Positions 1 to 8,084 of a stretch of DNA of 17,727 nucleotides are shown one piece after another. Location of the stretch: positions 1 through 17,727 of the forward strand of contig JALVCY010000048.1 of assembly GCA_027009605.1 (NCBI GenBank), in the 5' to 3' direction. Below the pieces are notes generated by a model. That model saw only the letters and a list, made by a program, of their open reading frames with translations. It ran no database searches and was not told where the DNA came from. The position numbers were made by a program, and so were the translations under genes. The DNA comes from Saprospiraceae bacterium (GTDB taxonomy: Bacteria > Bacteroidota > Bacteroidia > Chitinophagales > Saprospiraceae). Position 1 is the first letter of the stretch. Each line of letters opens with the position of its first letter.

Positions 1-1740
1 TTGAATGATTTTTAATTCTTGGATTTTGCCTTGCTCTTGTTGAGACCAACCGAAAACGACAGTATTGGTTTTTAGTCCGGCAATCCCATGAGAAGCGGCG
101 ACTTGATACATTCCTGTTTTAAAGTCGGTGGCAATATTCACTTCCGTAAAAGCTTGCAAGCCTTCAGATTTTAGGTCTTTTTGCATATTGAATGCGACTT
201 CATTTTTGGTGAGTAGGTCTTCTTTTTTCTCGGGAATAATGAGCTTGGAGATGGTCAATACGCCACTATTCTGACCGAGTAGAGCGGCAAATCGTACGAT
301 GTTGATGCGCTCCTTGATGTCCCGGACAAAAAGAATCATAATCGGACGCCAATTTCTAGGGTGGATTTTTCGGGCATTGAGCTTTAGTAAGGCAAATCGA
401 CTGATGCGCATCCAGATTCCGGCGGCGGCATCTCCCCATTGTTGTTCCATTTTTTTAGAGACCAAATAAGTCAGAATAACGATTTCTAAACCGAAGGCAA
501 AAACAAAAGCCCAAGGGTTAATCAATATCATCACTACAATGGCGGCTATCGCACCAAAGACAGACACGTACCAAGGGACATGAATGCGGGGACGGTAGGA
601 AGGCTCTTTGATGAGTTGTTCAATGGCTGCGCTCAGGTTAATCGCTACATATAGTGTCAAAAATAAGACGGAAACATATTGAGCTATGGTATTTAGTTCT
701 CCAAGAAATACTGCCAGCAAAGCAATGGCGCCACTTATCCAAGTGGCGATGGTGGGTTGTCCGGATTTGGAGAGTTTGGATAGGAATTTTGGCGCAAGCC
801 CATCCATCGATAAGGCCTGCAAAATCCTAGGACCTCCTAATATGCTTCCAAAAGCAGAAGATAATACAGCTCCCCAAACGGCCGGATAGACAATCCAAGG
901 GCCTAGTATGGCCAGCCTTGTCCAAATGGTCACACCGGCATCCGGATCGGCTAATTGTTCGATGGTCAATGCTCCGGTTATGGACAAAATTATAGGAATA
1001 ATTAAATAGATGATTGCTCCGGATACAACAGCACCTAAAGTCCCGGTCGGGATAGATTTTTGTGGGTCTTTTAAGTCACCACTCATGCCCACACCGGCAG
1101 TAAAGCCCGTGACCGCCGGAAAAAATACAGCAAAAACATACCAAAATCCTTGTGGCGCTGTAGCATAGTCTGCCGTTAAAACAGGGGCGTGAAGGTCGCC
1201 CAAAAGGACTCCTGCTATTAGGGCGAGTATGGAGGCGCCGACGATAATCATGATGGGGATTTGGCTTTTTAGTACCAAACCTGCACTTTTTCCTGAAAGC
1301 ATCGTGACCAAAATTATAATGATTGCTGCTCCCACTTGCAAGGAATAGGATGGTAATACGCCCCATTCTGCCGGCCAAAGTACCAAAATGGCTTCCGCCA
1401 AACCAAAGCTATAAAAAGTCACACTCAGGGTTCGACATAGATATAATGGAATGCCTATTGCTCCGCCCGGTTCCAAGCCCAAACTCCTTGAAATCAGATA
1501 GTATTCGCCTCCGACTCCAACTTTGATATTGGTGGCTATGGCCGATGCACTTAGGCCGGTGATAAATGTAATAGAACTGGCCATCAAGACAATAAGAATG
1601 GTCTTGATTAAGCCTACATTCCCCACGACCCAACCAAATCTCAAGTACATGATAAGCCCTAGGATGGTTAAGATACTTGGCGTGTAAACACCTAGGAAGG
1701 TGCCAAATTTTTGTTGGGGGGCTGTTGATTTTTGCGTCAT
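1..1740 (-). CDS. SLC12-type cation-chloride cotransporter (partial, C-terminus outside window)
   Basis: This is an open frame of 580 codons from an ATG at 1740 down to base 1 with no stop, so the C-terminus is missing. Predicted role: inner-membrane cotransport of Na+ and/or K+ with Cl- or a related solute, by family membership. Seen: a first membrane helix with PSILTILGLIMYLRFGWVVG (residues 21-40), the GGEYYLISRSLG motif (77-88), SGDLKDPQKSIPTGTLGAV (220-238) and about 12 hydrophobic segments to about residue 427. After these comes a soluble C-terminal domain with HPRNWRPIMIL (460-470) and LKTNTVVFGW (556-565), both matching the conserved C-terminal region of eukaryotic NKCC/KCC proteins. 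The presence of that soluble domain favours SLC12 over plain APC amino-acid permeases. The start lies 72 bases after the birA stop on the same strand, so co-transcription with birA is possible. Ion specificity cannot be read from the sequence. Confidence 0.88.
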   Translation of the reverse strand, partial: MTQKSTAPQQKFGTFLGVYTPSILTILGLIMYLRFGWVVGNVGLIKTILIVLMASSITFITGLSASAIATNIKVGVGGEYYLISRSLGLEPGGAIGIPLYLCRTLSVTFYSFGLAEAILVLWPAEWGVLPSYSLQVGAAIIIILVTMLSGKSAGLVLKSQIPIMIIVGASILALIAGVLLGDLHAPVLTADYATAPQGFWYVFAVFFPAVTGFTAGVGMSGDLKDPQKSIPTGTLGAVVSGAIIYLIIPIILSITGALTIEQLADPDAGVTIWTRLAILGPWIVYPAVWGAVLSSAFGSILGGPRILQALSMDGLAPKFLSKLSKSGQPTIATWISGAIALLAVFLGELNTIAQYVSVLFLTLYVAINLSAAIEQLIKEPSYRPRIHVPWYVSVFGAIAAIVVMILINPWAFVFAFGLEIVILTYLVSKKMEQQWGDAAAGIWMRISRFALLKLNARKIHPRNWRPIMILFVRDIKERINIVRFAALLGQNSGVLTISKLIIPEKKEDLLTKNEVAFNMQKDLKSEGLQAFTEVNIATDFKTGMYQVAASHGIAGLKTNTVVFGWSQQEQGKIQELKIIQ

Positions 1741-1812
1741 GGTTTGTGGGAATCTGATTTCTATCTGTAAAGTACGTTAAAAAAAATGAAATGGTGATGA
1801 TTTATGTCCAAA

Positions 1813-2577
1813 TCAAACAAATCCGATTTCTTTAAAGTCAAAGGGCTGAATACGTCCATCCACATCTACTAGCAAATGCCCGGAATCTCTCACATCTACA
1901 ATGATTCCCCTAAAAGTAACGCCATCCTTACGGACAAAAGAATGCTTTTGGTGCAATAAGAACAAATGGTCGAGATAGTTCGCTTTCAGGGATGCGTAAT
2001 TTCCGGATTGGAGAGCAAGGTATCGAGTTTCAAAAGCCTGTATGAGTTGATTTAGAATGGCCAATTTATTCAGTTTTTGGTGGGTTTTCAGTTGAAGCGA
2101 TGTCGGGTTGGGGAGTTCCGGTGGAAAAATTGTTTGGTTGACGTTGAGACCGATACCGATGATGGAAGCAGCTATTTTTTTTCCGGACAAGATGTTTCGA
2201 ATTAAAATACCGGCAACTTTTTGGGAATCAATGATGATGTCGTTGGGCCATTTGACAAAGGCATTGGGGATTTTTTGCGCAAGCACCACATCCAATACGG
2301 CCAAAGAAGTCAGCATATTCAAGGCAAAAATATGGTCTAAATCCAAAAAATCCGGATAATAAATCATCGAAAAAGTTAAATTTTGATGAGCTTCAGAGTG
2401 CCATTTGTTTTGGGCTTGGCCCCGGCCGTTTGATTGATTCTCTGTGATAACGACGCTACCTTCCGGGGGCAAATCATCAGATTGACACCAATTCATAGCG
2501 AAATCATTGGTGGAAGGCAACAAATCGAAGTGTTTGATTGTTTTTTTAGGGTAGAATTGAGAAGAAGCGAGCTCCAT
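1813..2577 (-). CDS. birA: Biotin--[acetyl-CoA-carboxylase] ligase
   Basis: Cytosolic enzyme that makes biotinyl-5'-AMP from biotin and ATP and transfers biotin to the biotin carrier domain of carboxylases. Read from the ATG at 2577 it has 254 residues, starting MELASSQFYP. It shows STN (22-24), the biotin/ATP loop GRGQAQNKWH (51-60), KWPND (109-113), the presumed catalytic Lys120 in DSQKVAGIL, IGIGLNVN (140-147) and a small SH3-like C-terminal domain (about 210-254). There is no N-terminal helix-turn-helix, so it is a ligase only and not a biotin-operon repressor; this short form is usual in the phylum. An in-frame ATG 26 codons upstream (2655) is rejected as start because it adds a Cys/Lys-rich stretch not expected in the family. 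It is divergent from rsfS, as in many Bacteroidota. Confidence 0.95.
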   Translation of the reverse strand: MELASSQFYPKKTIKHFDLLPSTNDFAMNWCQSDDLPPEGSVVITENQSNGRGQAQNKWHSEAHQNLTFSMIYYPDFLDLDHIFALNMLTSLAVLDVVLAQKIPNAFVKWPNDIIIDSQKVAGILIRNILSGKKIAASIIGIGLNVNQTIFPPELPNPTSLQLKTHQKLNKLAILNQLIQAFETRYLALQSGNYASLKANYLDHLFLLHQKHSFVRKDGVTFRGIIVDVRDSGHLLVDVDGRIQPFDFKEIGFV

Positions 2578-2678
2578 GTTAGTTTGGTTTTCCTTATTTT
2601 TGCAATTTGCTTTGCTTTCGCAAAAAAAGAGAAGAGCAAAATTCATTTTTTTCACGAATCGTAATTATTCAGCTTGGG

Positions 2679-2686
2679 TACTTTTG
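2679..2686 (+). promoter_or_regulatory. Candidate Bacteroidota -7 box (TACTTTTG) for rsfS
   Basis: TACTTTTG matches the TAnnTTTG -7 consensus of the Bacteroidota primary sigma factor and points toward rsfS. No TTG lies at the expected 17-23 base distance, and the leader would be about 120 bases, so the call is tentative. Confidence 0.3.
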
Positions 2687-2815
2687 AGATAAAAAAGGGC
2701 TGTTTTTGGGGAATAGCAGGGCTATTGCTCAAAAATAGGCAAAATATAGCGGGAAAATAGCCTTTTTTAGTCAAAATGATTCATGTTGAGTAGTTACTAC
2801 TAATCAGCTTATAAT

Positions 2816-3193
2816 TTGAATATCAATCAAGCTCGCACAACCGCCGAAGAAATCAACCAAGCCATTATTGATGGCATTCAGGATGTCAAAGGTAAAAAAA
2901 TCGTTTTACTTGACCTAAGAGAATTGCCGGATGCTTCTGTTAATTACTTTATTATTTGCGAAGGAGACTCCACAACACAGGTGAGCGCAATCAGTAGTAG
3001 TATTCAACGTAATGTCAAGAGCAACTGTAAAATAAACCCCAATAATACGGATGGAGCTTCTCGCGGAAGGTGGGTTTGTATGGACTATTATGAGACCGTT
3101 GTTCACGTCTTTTATCCCGAAATTAGAGAATTTTATGATATTGAAGAGTTGTGGAGTGATGCTAACCGGACGGATATAAAAGACATACAGTAA
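2816..3193 (+). CDS. rsfS: Ribosomal silencing factor RsfS (Iojap/YbeB family), TTG start
   Basis: RsfS binds ribosomal protein uL14 on the 50S subunit and blocks joining with 30S, lowering translation when nutrients are short (family knowledge). The 125-residue product has the family pattern: AIIDGIQDVKGKKIVLLDLR (residues about 16-35), the NYFIICEGDSTTQVSAI core (43-59), RWVCMDYYETVVHVF (about 85-99) and a C-terminal REFYDIEELW. The segment just before the RWVCMDYY strand reads INPNNTDGASRG instead of the usual PWHxEG-type loop, so it is a divergent copy there. The start must be TTG at 2816: an in-frame TAA sits at 2801 and there is no ATG before residue 89. ftsH follows 234 bases later on the same strand. 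RsfS next to FtsH is a recurrent Bacteroidota arrangement and suggests co-expression. Confidence 0.9.
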   Translation: MNINQARTTAEEINQAIIDGIQDVKGKKIVLLDLRELPDASVNYFIICEGDSTTQVSAISSSIQRNVKSNCKINPNNTDGASRGRWVCMDYYETVVHVFYPEIREFYDIEELWSDANRTDIKDIQ

Positions 3194-3427
3194 GTAGAAT
3201 ACATATTTTTAATGGAGATTTATCCGTTTTTTTGCCTATTTGGTCAATAGAATTGGTCTAAATATCCAAAAGTGAAAACGAAACCGGTTTTTTGGCGTTA
3301 ATCATGGGTATTTTCATAACATATTATTTAGCGTCCTGCCTAATCGGTGGTAAAACGTTCACGAAAATAAACCGCACTCCAATCGCCTAGTAAAATAATC
3401 CCTTTTTTTGCGTAAGCACAAAAGAAA

Positions 3428-5437
3428 ATGGGGTTCATTGGAAACAAAAAAAGACAGATGAAGGAAGACAAGAAAAAGGATAAAAAACTGATTCCGAATA
3501 CACCAAAATTTAATCCATATTGGTTGTACGGAGCAGTGATTTTGCTTTTCGTGATTATTCAGATTTTTAATTTATCGGAGAATGTCTCTGAGCCCATTTC
3601 TTTTGGTCGCTTTGCGGAGATGGCCAAGGCCGGGGATGTAGCCAAAATAGAAATCATCAATAAGACCGATGCAAATGTTTATCTCAAGGAAGAAGCCTTG
3701 AAAAAGGATAAGTACAAAGATGGACGAAATAAATCTTTTAATCCGAACACACCCAATTATACCTTTAATATCGGCCCGGCGAATGCCTTTCAGGAACGTA
3801 TCGATAAACTGAATGAATCCTTGCCGGCAGATGCTAAATTGGATCCAAAGTATGTGGAAAAGACCAATTGGATGGCTCCATTATTGGGCTGGCTGTTGCC
3901 GCTGGGTATGTTGTTTTTGCTTTGGATGTTTATCATGAAACGTGTGGGTGGCGGCGCCGGTGGCGCCGGTGGACAAATCTTTAATATAGGGAAGTCAAAA
4001 GCGACACTTTTTGACAAAAATTCAAAAGTAAACGTCACCTTCAAAGATGTAGCCGGCTTAGAAGAAGCCAAAGAAGAAGTCATGGAAGTGGTGGACTTCC
4101 TAAAACGACCTAAAAAATATACCGCACTTGGGGGCAAAATACCCAAAGGAGTCTTACTCGTAGGCCCGCCGGGTACCGGAAAAACACTTTTGGCGAAAGC
4201 CGTAGCCGGTGAAGCAGATGTCCCCTTCTTTTCGATTTCCGGATCGGACTTTGTAGAAATGTTTGTGGGGGTGGGGGCTTCCAGAGTGAGAGATTTATTT
4301 AAGCAAGCACGCGAGAAAGCGCCTTGTATTATCTTTATCGACGAGATTGATGCGATAGGTAGAGCCCGCGGCAAAGGTGCCATGCAAGGTGGTAACGACG
4401 AAAGAGAGAATACGCTCAATCAGCTTTTGGTGGAGATGGATGGCTTTAGCACAGACAAGGGAGTTATTTTGATGGCTGCCACTAATCGGCCGGATGTATT
4501 GGATAATGCTTTGTTGAGACCGGGGCGTTTTGACCGGCAAATAGGTATTGACTTGCCGGACTTGAATGGACGTAGAGAAATATTTAAGGTGCATTTGAAG
4601 CATATTAAAACCGGAGAAGATGTCAGACCTGATGTCCTTGCGGAAATGACCCCGGGTTTTGCCGGTGCTGAGATTGCTAATGTTTGTAATGAAGCGGCGC
4701 TGATTGCGGCTCGAAGAGAAAAGACGGCTGTTCACATGGATGACTTTAACTATGCCTTAGATAAGGTAATTGGAGGACTGGAACGCAAGAGTAAGCTAAT
4801 CGCTCCGAATGAAAAGAAAGTCATTGCCTATCATGAAGCCGGACACGCTATCTGTGGTTGGTTTTTGGAGCATGCATCTCCGCTGGTTAAAGTGACTATT
4901 GTACCGCGTGGTATGAATACTCTTGGCTATGCTCAGTACCTTCCCAAAGATGAGTATATCACCCAAATGGAGCAATTACAAGATAGAATGTGTATGACGC
5001 TTGGGGGGCGGGCATCTGAAGAAGTATTCTTTGGGCGTATTTCTACAGGGGCTCAAAATGACTTGGATAAAGTCACCAAAATGGCCTATAGTATGGTCAC
5101 TATTTTTGGAATGAACAAAAAAATTGGTAACGTTTCATTTTATGCGATGCAGAATGATTCCATGTTTGAAAAGCCTTATTCCGAAAAAACAGCGGAGTTA
5201 ATAGATGAAGAAGTGCGCAAAATGATTGATTTCCAATACGAGCGTGCTTTGGCTTTGCTTAAAGAAAAATACGATGATGTGGAGCGATTGGCGCAAGCAT
5301 TATTGAGTAAAGAATCCATTGTACGAGCCGATTTAGTCGAATTAATTGGGGAGCGCCCTTTTAAAGAGCCTAAAAGTCATCTGAATGAAGATGATCTTAC
5401 CCAAAATGACGATGCGACAGAAGAAATGGTGGGATAG
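3428..5437 (+). CDS. ftsH: ATP-dependent zinc metalloprotease FtsH
   Basis: Membrane-anchored AAA+ protease that extracts and degrades misfolded membrane proteins and regulatory proteins, acting as a hexamer in the inner membrane. It has 669 residues, a normal length. Order: a basic N-terminus, TM1 (about 33-49), a periplasmic domain (50-147), TM2 (about 149-170) and a Gly-rich linker (174-182). The AAA+ module follows, with Walker A GPPGTGKT (246-253), pore loop MFVGVGA (278-284), Walker B IIFIDEID (301-308) and arginine fingers in ALLRPGRFDR (361-370). The M41 protease domain has HEAGH (469-473) and the third zinc ligand Asp545 in GAQND. The C-terminus is acidic. All catalytic residues are present. 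The start at 3428 gives MGFIGNKKRQ; an ATG ten codons later (3458, MKEDKKKDKK) is an equally credible start. An intrinsic terminator follows 47 bases after the stop. Confidence 0.97.
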   Translation: MGFIGNKKRQMKEDKKKDKKLIPNTPKFNPYWLYGAVILLFVIIQIFNLSENVSEPISFGRFAEMAKAGDVAKIEIINKTDANVYLKEEALKKDKYKDGRNKSFNPNTPNYTFNIGPANAFQERIDKLNESLPADAKLDPKYVEKTNWMAPLLGWLLPLGMLFLLWMFIMKRVGGGAGGAGGQIFNIGKSKATLFDKNSKVNVTFKDVAGLEEAKEEVMEVVDFLKRPKKYTALGGKIPKGVLLVGPPGTGKTLLAKAVAGEADVPFFSISGSDFVEMFVGVGASRVRDLFKQAREKAPCIIFIDEIDAIGRARGKGAMQGGNDERENTLNQLLVEMDGFSTDKGVILMAATNRPDVLDNALLRPGRFDRQIGIDLPDLNGRREIFKVHLKHIKTGEDVRPDVLAEMTPGFAGAEIANVCNEAALIAARREKTAVHMDDFNYALDKVIGGLERKSKLIAPNEKKVIAYHEAGHAICGWFLEHASPLVKVTIVPRGMNTLGYAQYLPKDEYITQMEQLQDRMCMTLGGRASEEVFFGRISTGAQNDLDKVTKMAYSMVTIFGMNKKIGNVSFYAMQNDSMFEKPYSEKTAELIDEEVRKMIDFQYERALALLKEKYDDVERLAQALLSKESIVRADLVELIGERPFKEPKSHLNEDDLTQNDDATEEMVG

Positions 5438-5484
5438 TCGCTGATAGACAGTTTTTTTTCAAAATACTCAAATTTATCAGAAAA

Positions 5485-5517
5485 AGGGACGCACTTATCA
5501 GGCGTCTCTTTTTTTTT
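5485..5517 (+). terminator. Intrinsic terminator after ftsH
   Basis: An 8-bp stem pairs AGGGACGC (5485-5492) with GCGTCTCT (5502-5509), with one G-T wobble and a 9-base loop. It runs directly into a nine-T tract (5509-5517). It lies 47 bases after the ftsH stop and fits rho-independent termination of the rsfS-ftsH transcript. Confidence 0.8.
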
Positions 5518-5519
5518 AC

Positions 5520-5681
5520 GTAACTGTTTAGGTGCTCCTATTTTAAGGCAAAAAATAGGCATTTTTGTGTATGTTGGACGTAGGGACGCACGGCCGTGCG
5601 TCCCTACGTGAGAAAAATTTAGCAAAAACAGGCGCAAAAAGGGCATTTTTTGACCAAAATAGTGGGTGCCTAAATAGTTGC
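5520..5681. repeat. 162-bp MITE-like repeat, long copy of the GTAACTGTTTAGG family
   Basis: The left end begins GTAACTGTTTAGGTGCTCC. Its first 40 bases (5520-5559) are identical to 9181-9220. The right end (5661-5681), read on the other strand, begins GCAACTATTTAGGCACC, an imperfect terminal inverted repeat (12 of the first 16 bases match). The interior contains related AGGCAAAAA / AGGGCATTTTT stretches on either side of a 32-bp perfect palindrome. It has no coding capacity; a non-autonomous mobile element is the best guess. Confidence 0.7.
5578..5609. repeat. 32-bp perfect palindrome inside the 5520-5681 repeat
   Basis: ACGTAGGGACGCACGG (5578-5593) is followed immediately by its exact reverse complement (5594-5609). 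It is far more GC-rich than the surrounding AT-rich DNA. Similar palindromes built on GTAGGGACGCAC are, from memory, scattered through many environmental bacterial genomes, so this is probably an inserted REP-like unit. Confidence 0.85.
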
Positions 5682-5731
5682 TTTTTTACTATCATTGCAG
5701 AATAGTTACAAAATCCGCTTGGAAATAAACA

Positions 5732-5770
5732 AATATCGAAAAAATATATATAAAAATATTTCGGAATATT
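5732..5770. repeat. AT-rich inverted repeat upstream of the 6073 gene
   Basis: AATATCGAAA (5732-5741) pairs with TTTCG (5759-5763) and ATATT (5766-5770), with a two-base bulge. The loop is almost pure A/T. It lies immediately upstream of the -7-like box at 5785, so an operator or UP-like role is possible but unproven. Confidence 0.4.
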
Positions 5771-5784
5771 AAGATAAAATGTTG

Positions 5785-5792
5785 TAATTTTG
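5785..5792 (+). promoter_or_regulatory. Candidate -7 box TAATTTTG for the 6073 gene
   Basis: TAATTTTG matches TAnnTTTG and precedes the 6073 gene by about 280 bases. No TTG is found 17-23 bases upstream. A second match, TACGTTTG, lies at 5868-5875. Confidence 0.3.
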
Positions 5793-5867
5793 GATAAATA
5801 CACAGATTTAACGGGGTTTGTCAGTCTTTTTGTGGCCATTTGTCTGCAATTGACAGCCGCTAGCCCG

Positions 5868-5875
5868 TACGTTTG
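5868..5875 (+). promoter_or_regulatory. Second candidate -7 box TACGTTTG for the 6073 gene
   Basis: TACGTTTG matches TAnnTTTG. TTG triplets lie 15 and 25 bases upstream, just outside the usual 17-23 range. A start here would give a leader of about 190 bases that includes the hairpin at 5898-5922. Confidence 0.35.
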
Positions 5876-5897
5876 ATGTATCAAAACAATGAGAAAA

Positions 5898-5922
5898 CCC
5901 GAATTTTAATTTTTTTTTCGGG
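5898..5922 (+). other. Leader hairpin upstream of the 6073 gene
   Basis: CCCGAA (5898-5903) pairs with TTCGGG (5917-5922) around a U-rich 13-base loop. No T-tract follows, so it is not a normal terminator. It would sit in the long 5' leader of the 6073 gene. Apart from this, the candidate -7 boxes, the inverted repeat at 5732-5770 and the MITE-like element, I see no gene between 5438 and 6072. Confidence 0.4.
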
Positions 5923-6072
5923 CAAATGACTTGTTTAGCAAGGTTTTTGGTATAAGGAGAACATACCCTTGGTAATTTTTTTATATATAAAACCAAACCG
6001 CTGAACAATATCTATGAACATGGTTAGGCAGATGCGCTGCTTTAATCATCGTGACCGTTAAAAAAATGAGAC

Positions 6073-7995
6073 ATGAAACAGTGTATTAATTTATTTTCCA
6101 TAGTTGTACTTCTTTTTTTGAGTAGTACGATTTATGCCCAGAGCTGGAAAGCACACTACCGCTTGGCAGAAAAAAAAGAAAAAACCGGTGAATACTTTGA
6201 AGCCGGTTATCACTACGAAGCTGCTTATAGAGCCAAATCCAGAAGAAAAATAGCCTTCAAAGCTGCAGAAGCTTATTATGCCGTGAAGGACTTTAGGCGG
6301 GCAGCTAATATGTATTCCAAAATCTTGGATTATAGTAAGCACTACCCATTGGTGCGCCTTAAATATGCCCGCTGCCTAAAGCAATCCGGTCAATATGATC
6401 AGGCCATTCGTGAGTTCGTCTTTTTTATTAGTCACTATAAAGGCAGTGATAAGGCTGCTTGGAATGAGGTAGTGGACAAAGAAATTGAGGGCTGTGCCTT
6501 GGGGATTAGTTATTCAGATAACAGTGTCGGCTTATTGAAAGTCAACCATTTGCCAAAAGCTATAAACTCCGGCGATATTGAATTGTCTCCCATCCCCGTA
6601 TCGGATGACTTGCTTTATTTTACTTCCGTAAAAAATGGAAAAGGTACTTTTCTTCGTTCCAGTAAGCAGAATAATCAATGGACACCGGCATCTATTCCTG
6701 CTAACTTTCCAAAAATTGAAGGTAAACACTTCGGGAGTGGCTCCCTATCTGCCGACCATCGGCGGTTTTACTTTACAGAATGTGAAAATTCCAACGGTCT
6801 TAGAGCCAAATGTAGAATCTTTGTAACCGTGCGCCAAGATGACAGTTGGAGCCAGCCGGAAGCCTTGCCTGATTATGTGAATTGGCCTAGTAGTACGACA
6901 ACCCAACCGTATGTCACCTCTCGCAATAATAAAGAATTATTGTTTTTTGCCAGTGATCGAGAAGGCGGAAAAGGCGGCCTAGACCTATGGGTCGCAGAAA
7001 GGGATTTGACAAGCAAGCACTTTGATTTTACGTTTCCACAAAACTTGGGCGAACCCGTCAATACGATTGGGGATGAGCAAACGCCATTTTATTCGTCAGA
7101 TGAAGAAGCCTTGTATTTTAGTTCCAATGCTCACGTTAGTATTGGTGGGCAAGATATTTTTAAATCTAGGGGCTATATCGGGCATTTTGCGCAAGCGGAA
7201 AACTTGGGAGCACCTATAAATTCGCCGGCGGATGATTTGTTTTTTGTAAAAACGGAGTCCGGTAGCAATGGTTATATTGTGTCCAATCGGATTTTTGGCA
7301 ACGAAAAAATAAGTACTACGGACGAAGATATTTTTTCTTTTAATTTTAGTCCCAATCAATTTATGTTGAGCGGTCTCTTACTTGATGGTAATCACCTTGT
7401 GGTGAAAAATGCAGAAGTCGCTCTATATGAAGAAAATGGAAACGGTGAATTGGTCTTCCTTACGGGAAAAACTTCTTTGGACGGTGCTTACAAATTTCCC
7501 GTTCGGTCTAATAAAAACTATGTGGTTGAAGTCCAAAAAGACGGCTTTCCCGTTAAAGAAATGCGAATCAATACTTTCGGGAATAGTAAAAATCCGAAGC
7601 TCACCCGGGATATTGTTTTGACCGATGTGGATGCCTATGAAACCATGGTGGCGGCAACCCAAGCCACTCCCAAAAATACGATTGGTACCTCCGTTAACGT
7701 AGCAGAAAAAGAAATTAGACCCATTGAATACACCATTGGAAATACATACAAGATTCAACTGGCACCCAACTCGATTGACAGTGATTTGCACCATTCAAAA
7801 TTTGGGCGTATTGAGAGTTTAGGGAAGATTGAGAAAAACTATATTCCTGCAAGAGATACCTATTGGATTCTATTAGGTGACTTCACAGATTACAAGGCAG
7901 CCGTTAGAACCATGGCTAAGGTGAAAAACCGGGGCTTTTCCGATGCCTTTATCGTGAAATACCACAATGGGGAACGAATTGGCGTGGGGAAATAG
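6073..7995 (+). CDS. Exported TPR / PD40 / CRD protein with SPOR-like C-terminus
   Basis: The 640-residue protein starts with a signal peptide (hydrophobic 8-20, likely cleavage after IYA at 22, no lipobox cysteine), so it is exported to the periplasm or outer membrane. Next comes a helical TPR-like region (about 24-140) and a beta-propeller-like PD40 region (about 155-425), with repeats such as LLFFASDREGGKGGLDLWVA and ALYFSSNAHVSIGGQDIFKS. A carboxypeptidase-regulatory-like beta domain (about 432-515, KTSLDGAYKFPV) follows. The C-terminal segment (about 556-637) looks like a SPOR domain: YKIQLAP, then TYWILLGDFTDYKAAVRTM and GFSDAFIVKYHNGERI. The TPR-PD40-CRD order resembles the type IX secretion component PorE, but PorE ends in an OmpA-like peptidoglycan-binding domain; here a SPOR-like domain, known in general to bind denuded peptidoglycan, takes that place. 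Role inferred: an envelope scaffold anchored to peptidoglycan. The gene is monocistronic. Confidence 0.85.
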   Translation: MKQCINLFSIVVLLFLSSTIYAQSWKAHYRLAEKKEKTGEYFEAGYHYEAAYRAKSRRKIAFKAAEAYYAVKDFRRAANMYSKILDYSKHYPLVRLKYARCLKQSGQYDQAIREFVFFISHYKGSDKAAWNEVVDKEIEGCALGISYSDNSVGLLKVNHLPKAINSGDIELSPIPVSDDLLYFTSVKNGKGTFLRSSKQNNQWTPASIPANFPKIEGKHFGSGSLSADHRRFYFTECENSNGLRAKCRIFVTVRQDDSWSQPEALPDYVNWPSSTTTQPYVTSRNNKELLFFASDREGGKGGLDLWVAERDLTSKHFDFTFPQNLGEPVNTIGDEQTPFYSSDEEALYFSSNAHVSIGGQDIFKSRGYIGHFAQAENLGAPINSPADDLFFVKTESGSNGYIVSNRIFGNEKISTTDEDIFSFNFSPNQFMLSGLLLDGNHLVVKNAEVALYEENGNGELVFLTGKTSLDGAYKFPVRSNKNYVVEVQKDGFPVKEMRINTFGNSKNPKLTRDIVLTDVDAYETMVAATQATPKNTIGTSVNVAEKEIRPIEYTIGNTYKIQLAPNSIDSDLHHSKFGRIESLGKIEKNYIPARDTYWILLGDFTDYKAAVRTMAKVKNRGFSDAFIVKYHNGERIGVGK

Positions 7996-8084
7996 ATATA
8001 GGATTGCTTAGCCCGGAGCACCGCATAGTACTGATAGGAATCGGCAGGTGAGCCAAGAATGGTGTCTCTTGATTTTTAAAATTT

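Noticed and set aside
2578..2655. N-terminal extension of birA to the ATG at 2655
   Set aside because: The extra 26 residues are Cys/Lys-rich and not part of the family, and the 2577 start gives the usual length.
2810..2818. TATAATTTG as a promoter -7 box for rsfS
   Set aside because: The spacing is one base longer than TAnnTTTG and it overlaps the only possible start codon of rsfS, so a transcript from it would lack the start.
3790..4419. 209-codon open frame on the minus strand inside ftsH
   Set aside because: Antisense shadow of a strongly conserved gene; no domain recognised.
5543..5884. Minus-strand open frames downstream of ftsH
   Set aside because: They run across the MITE-like repeat and its palindrome, and the translations show no family signature.
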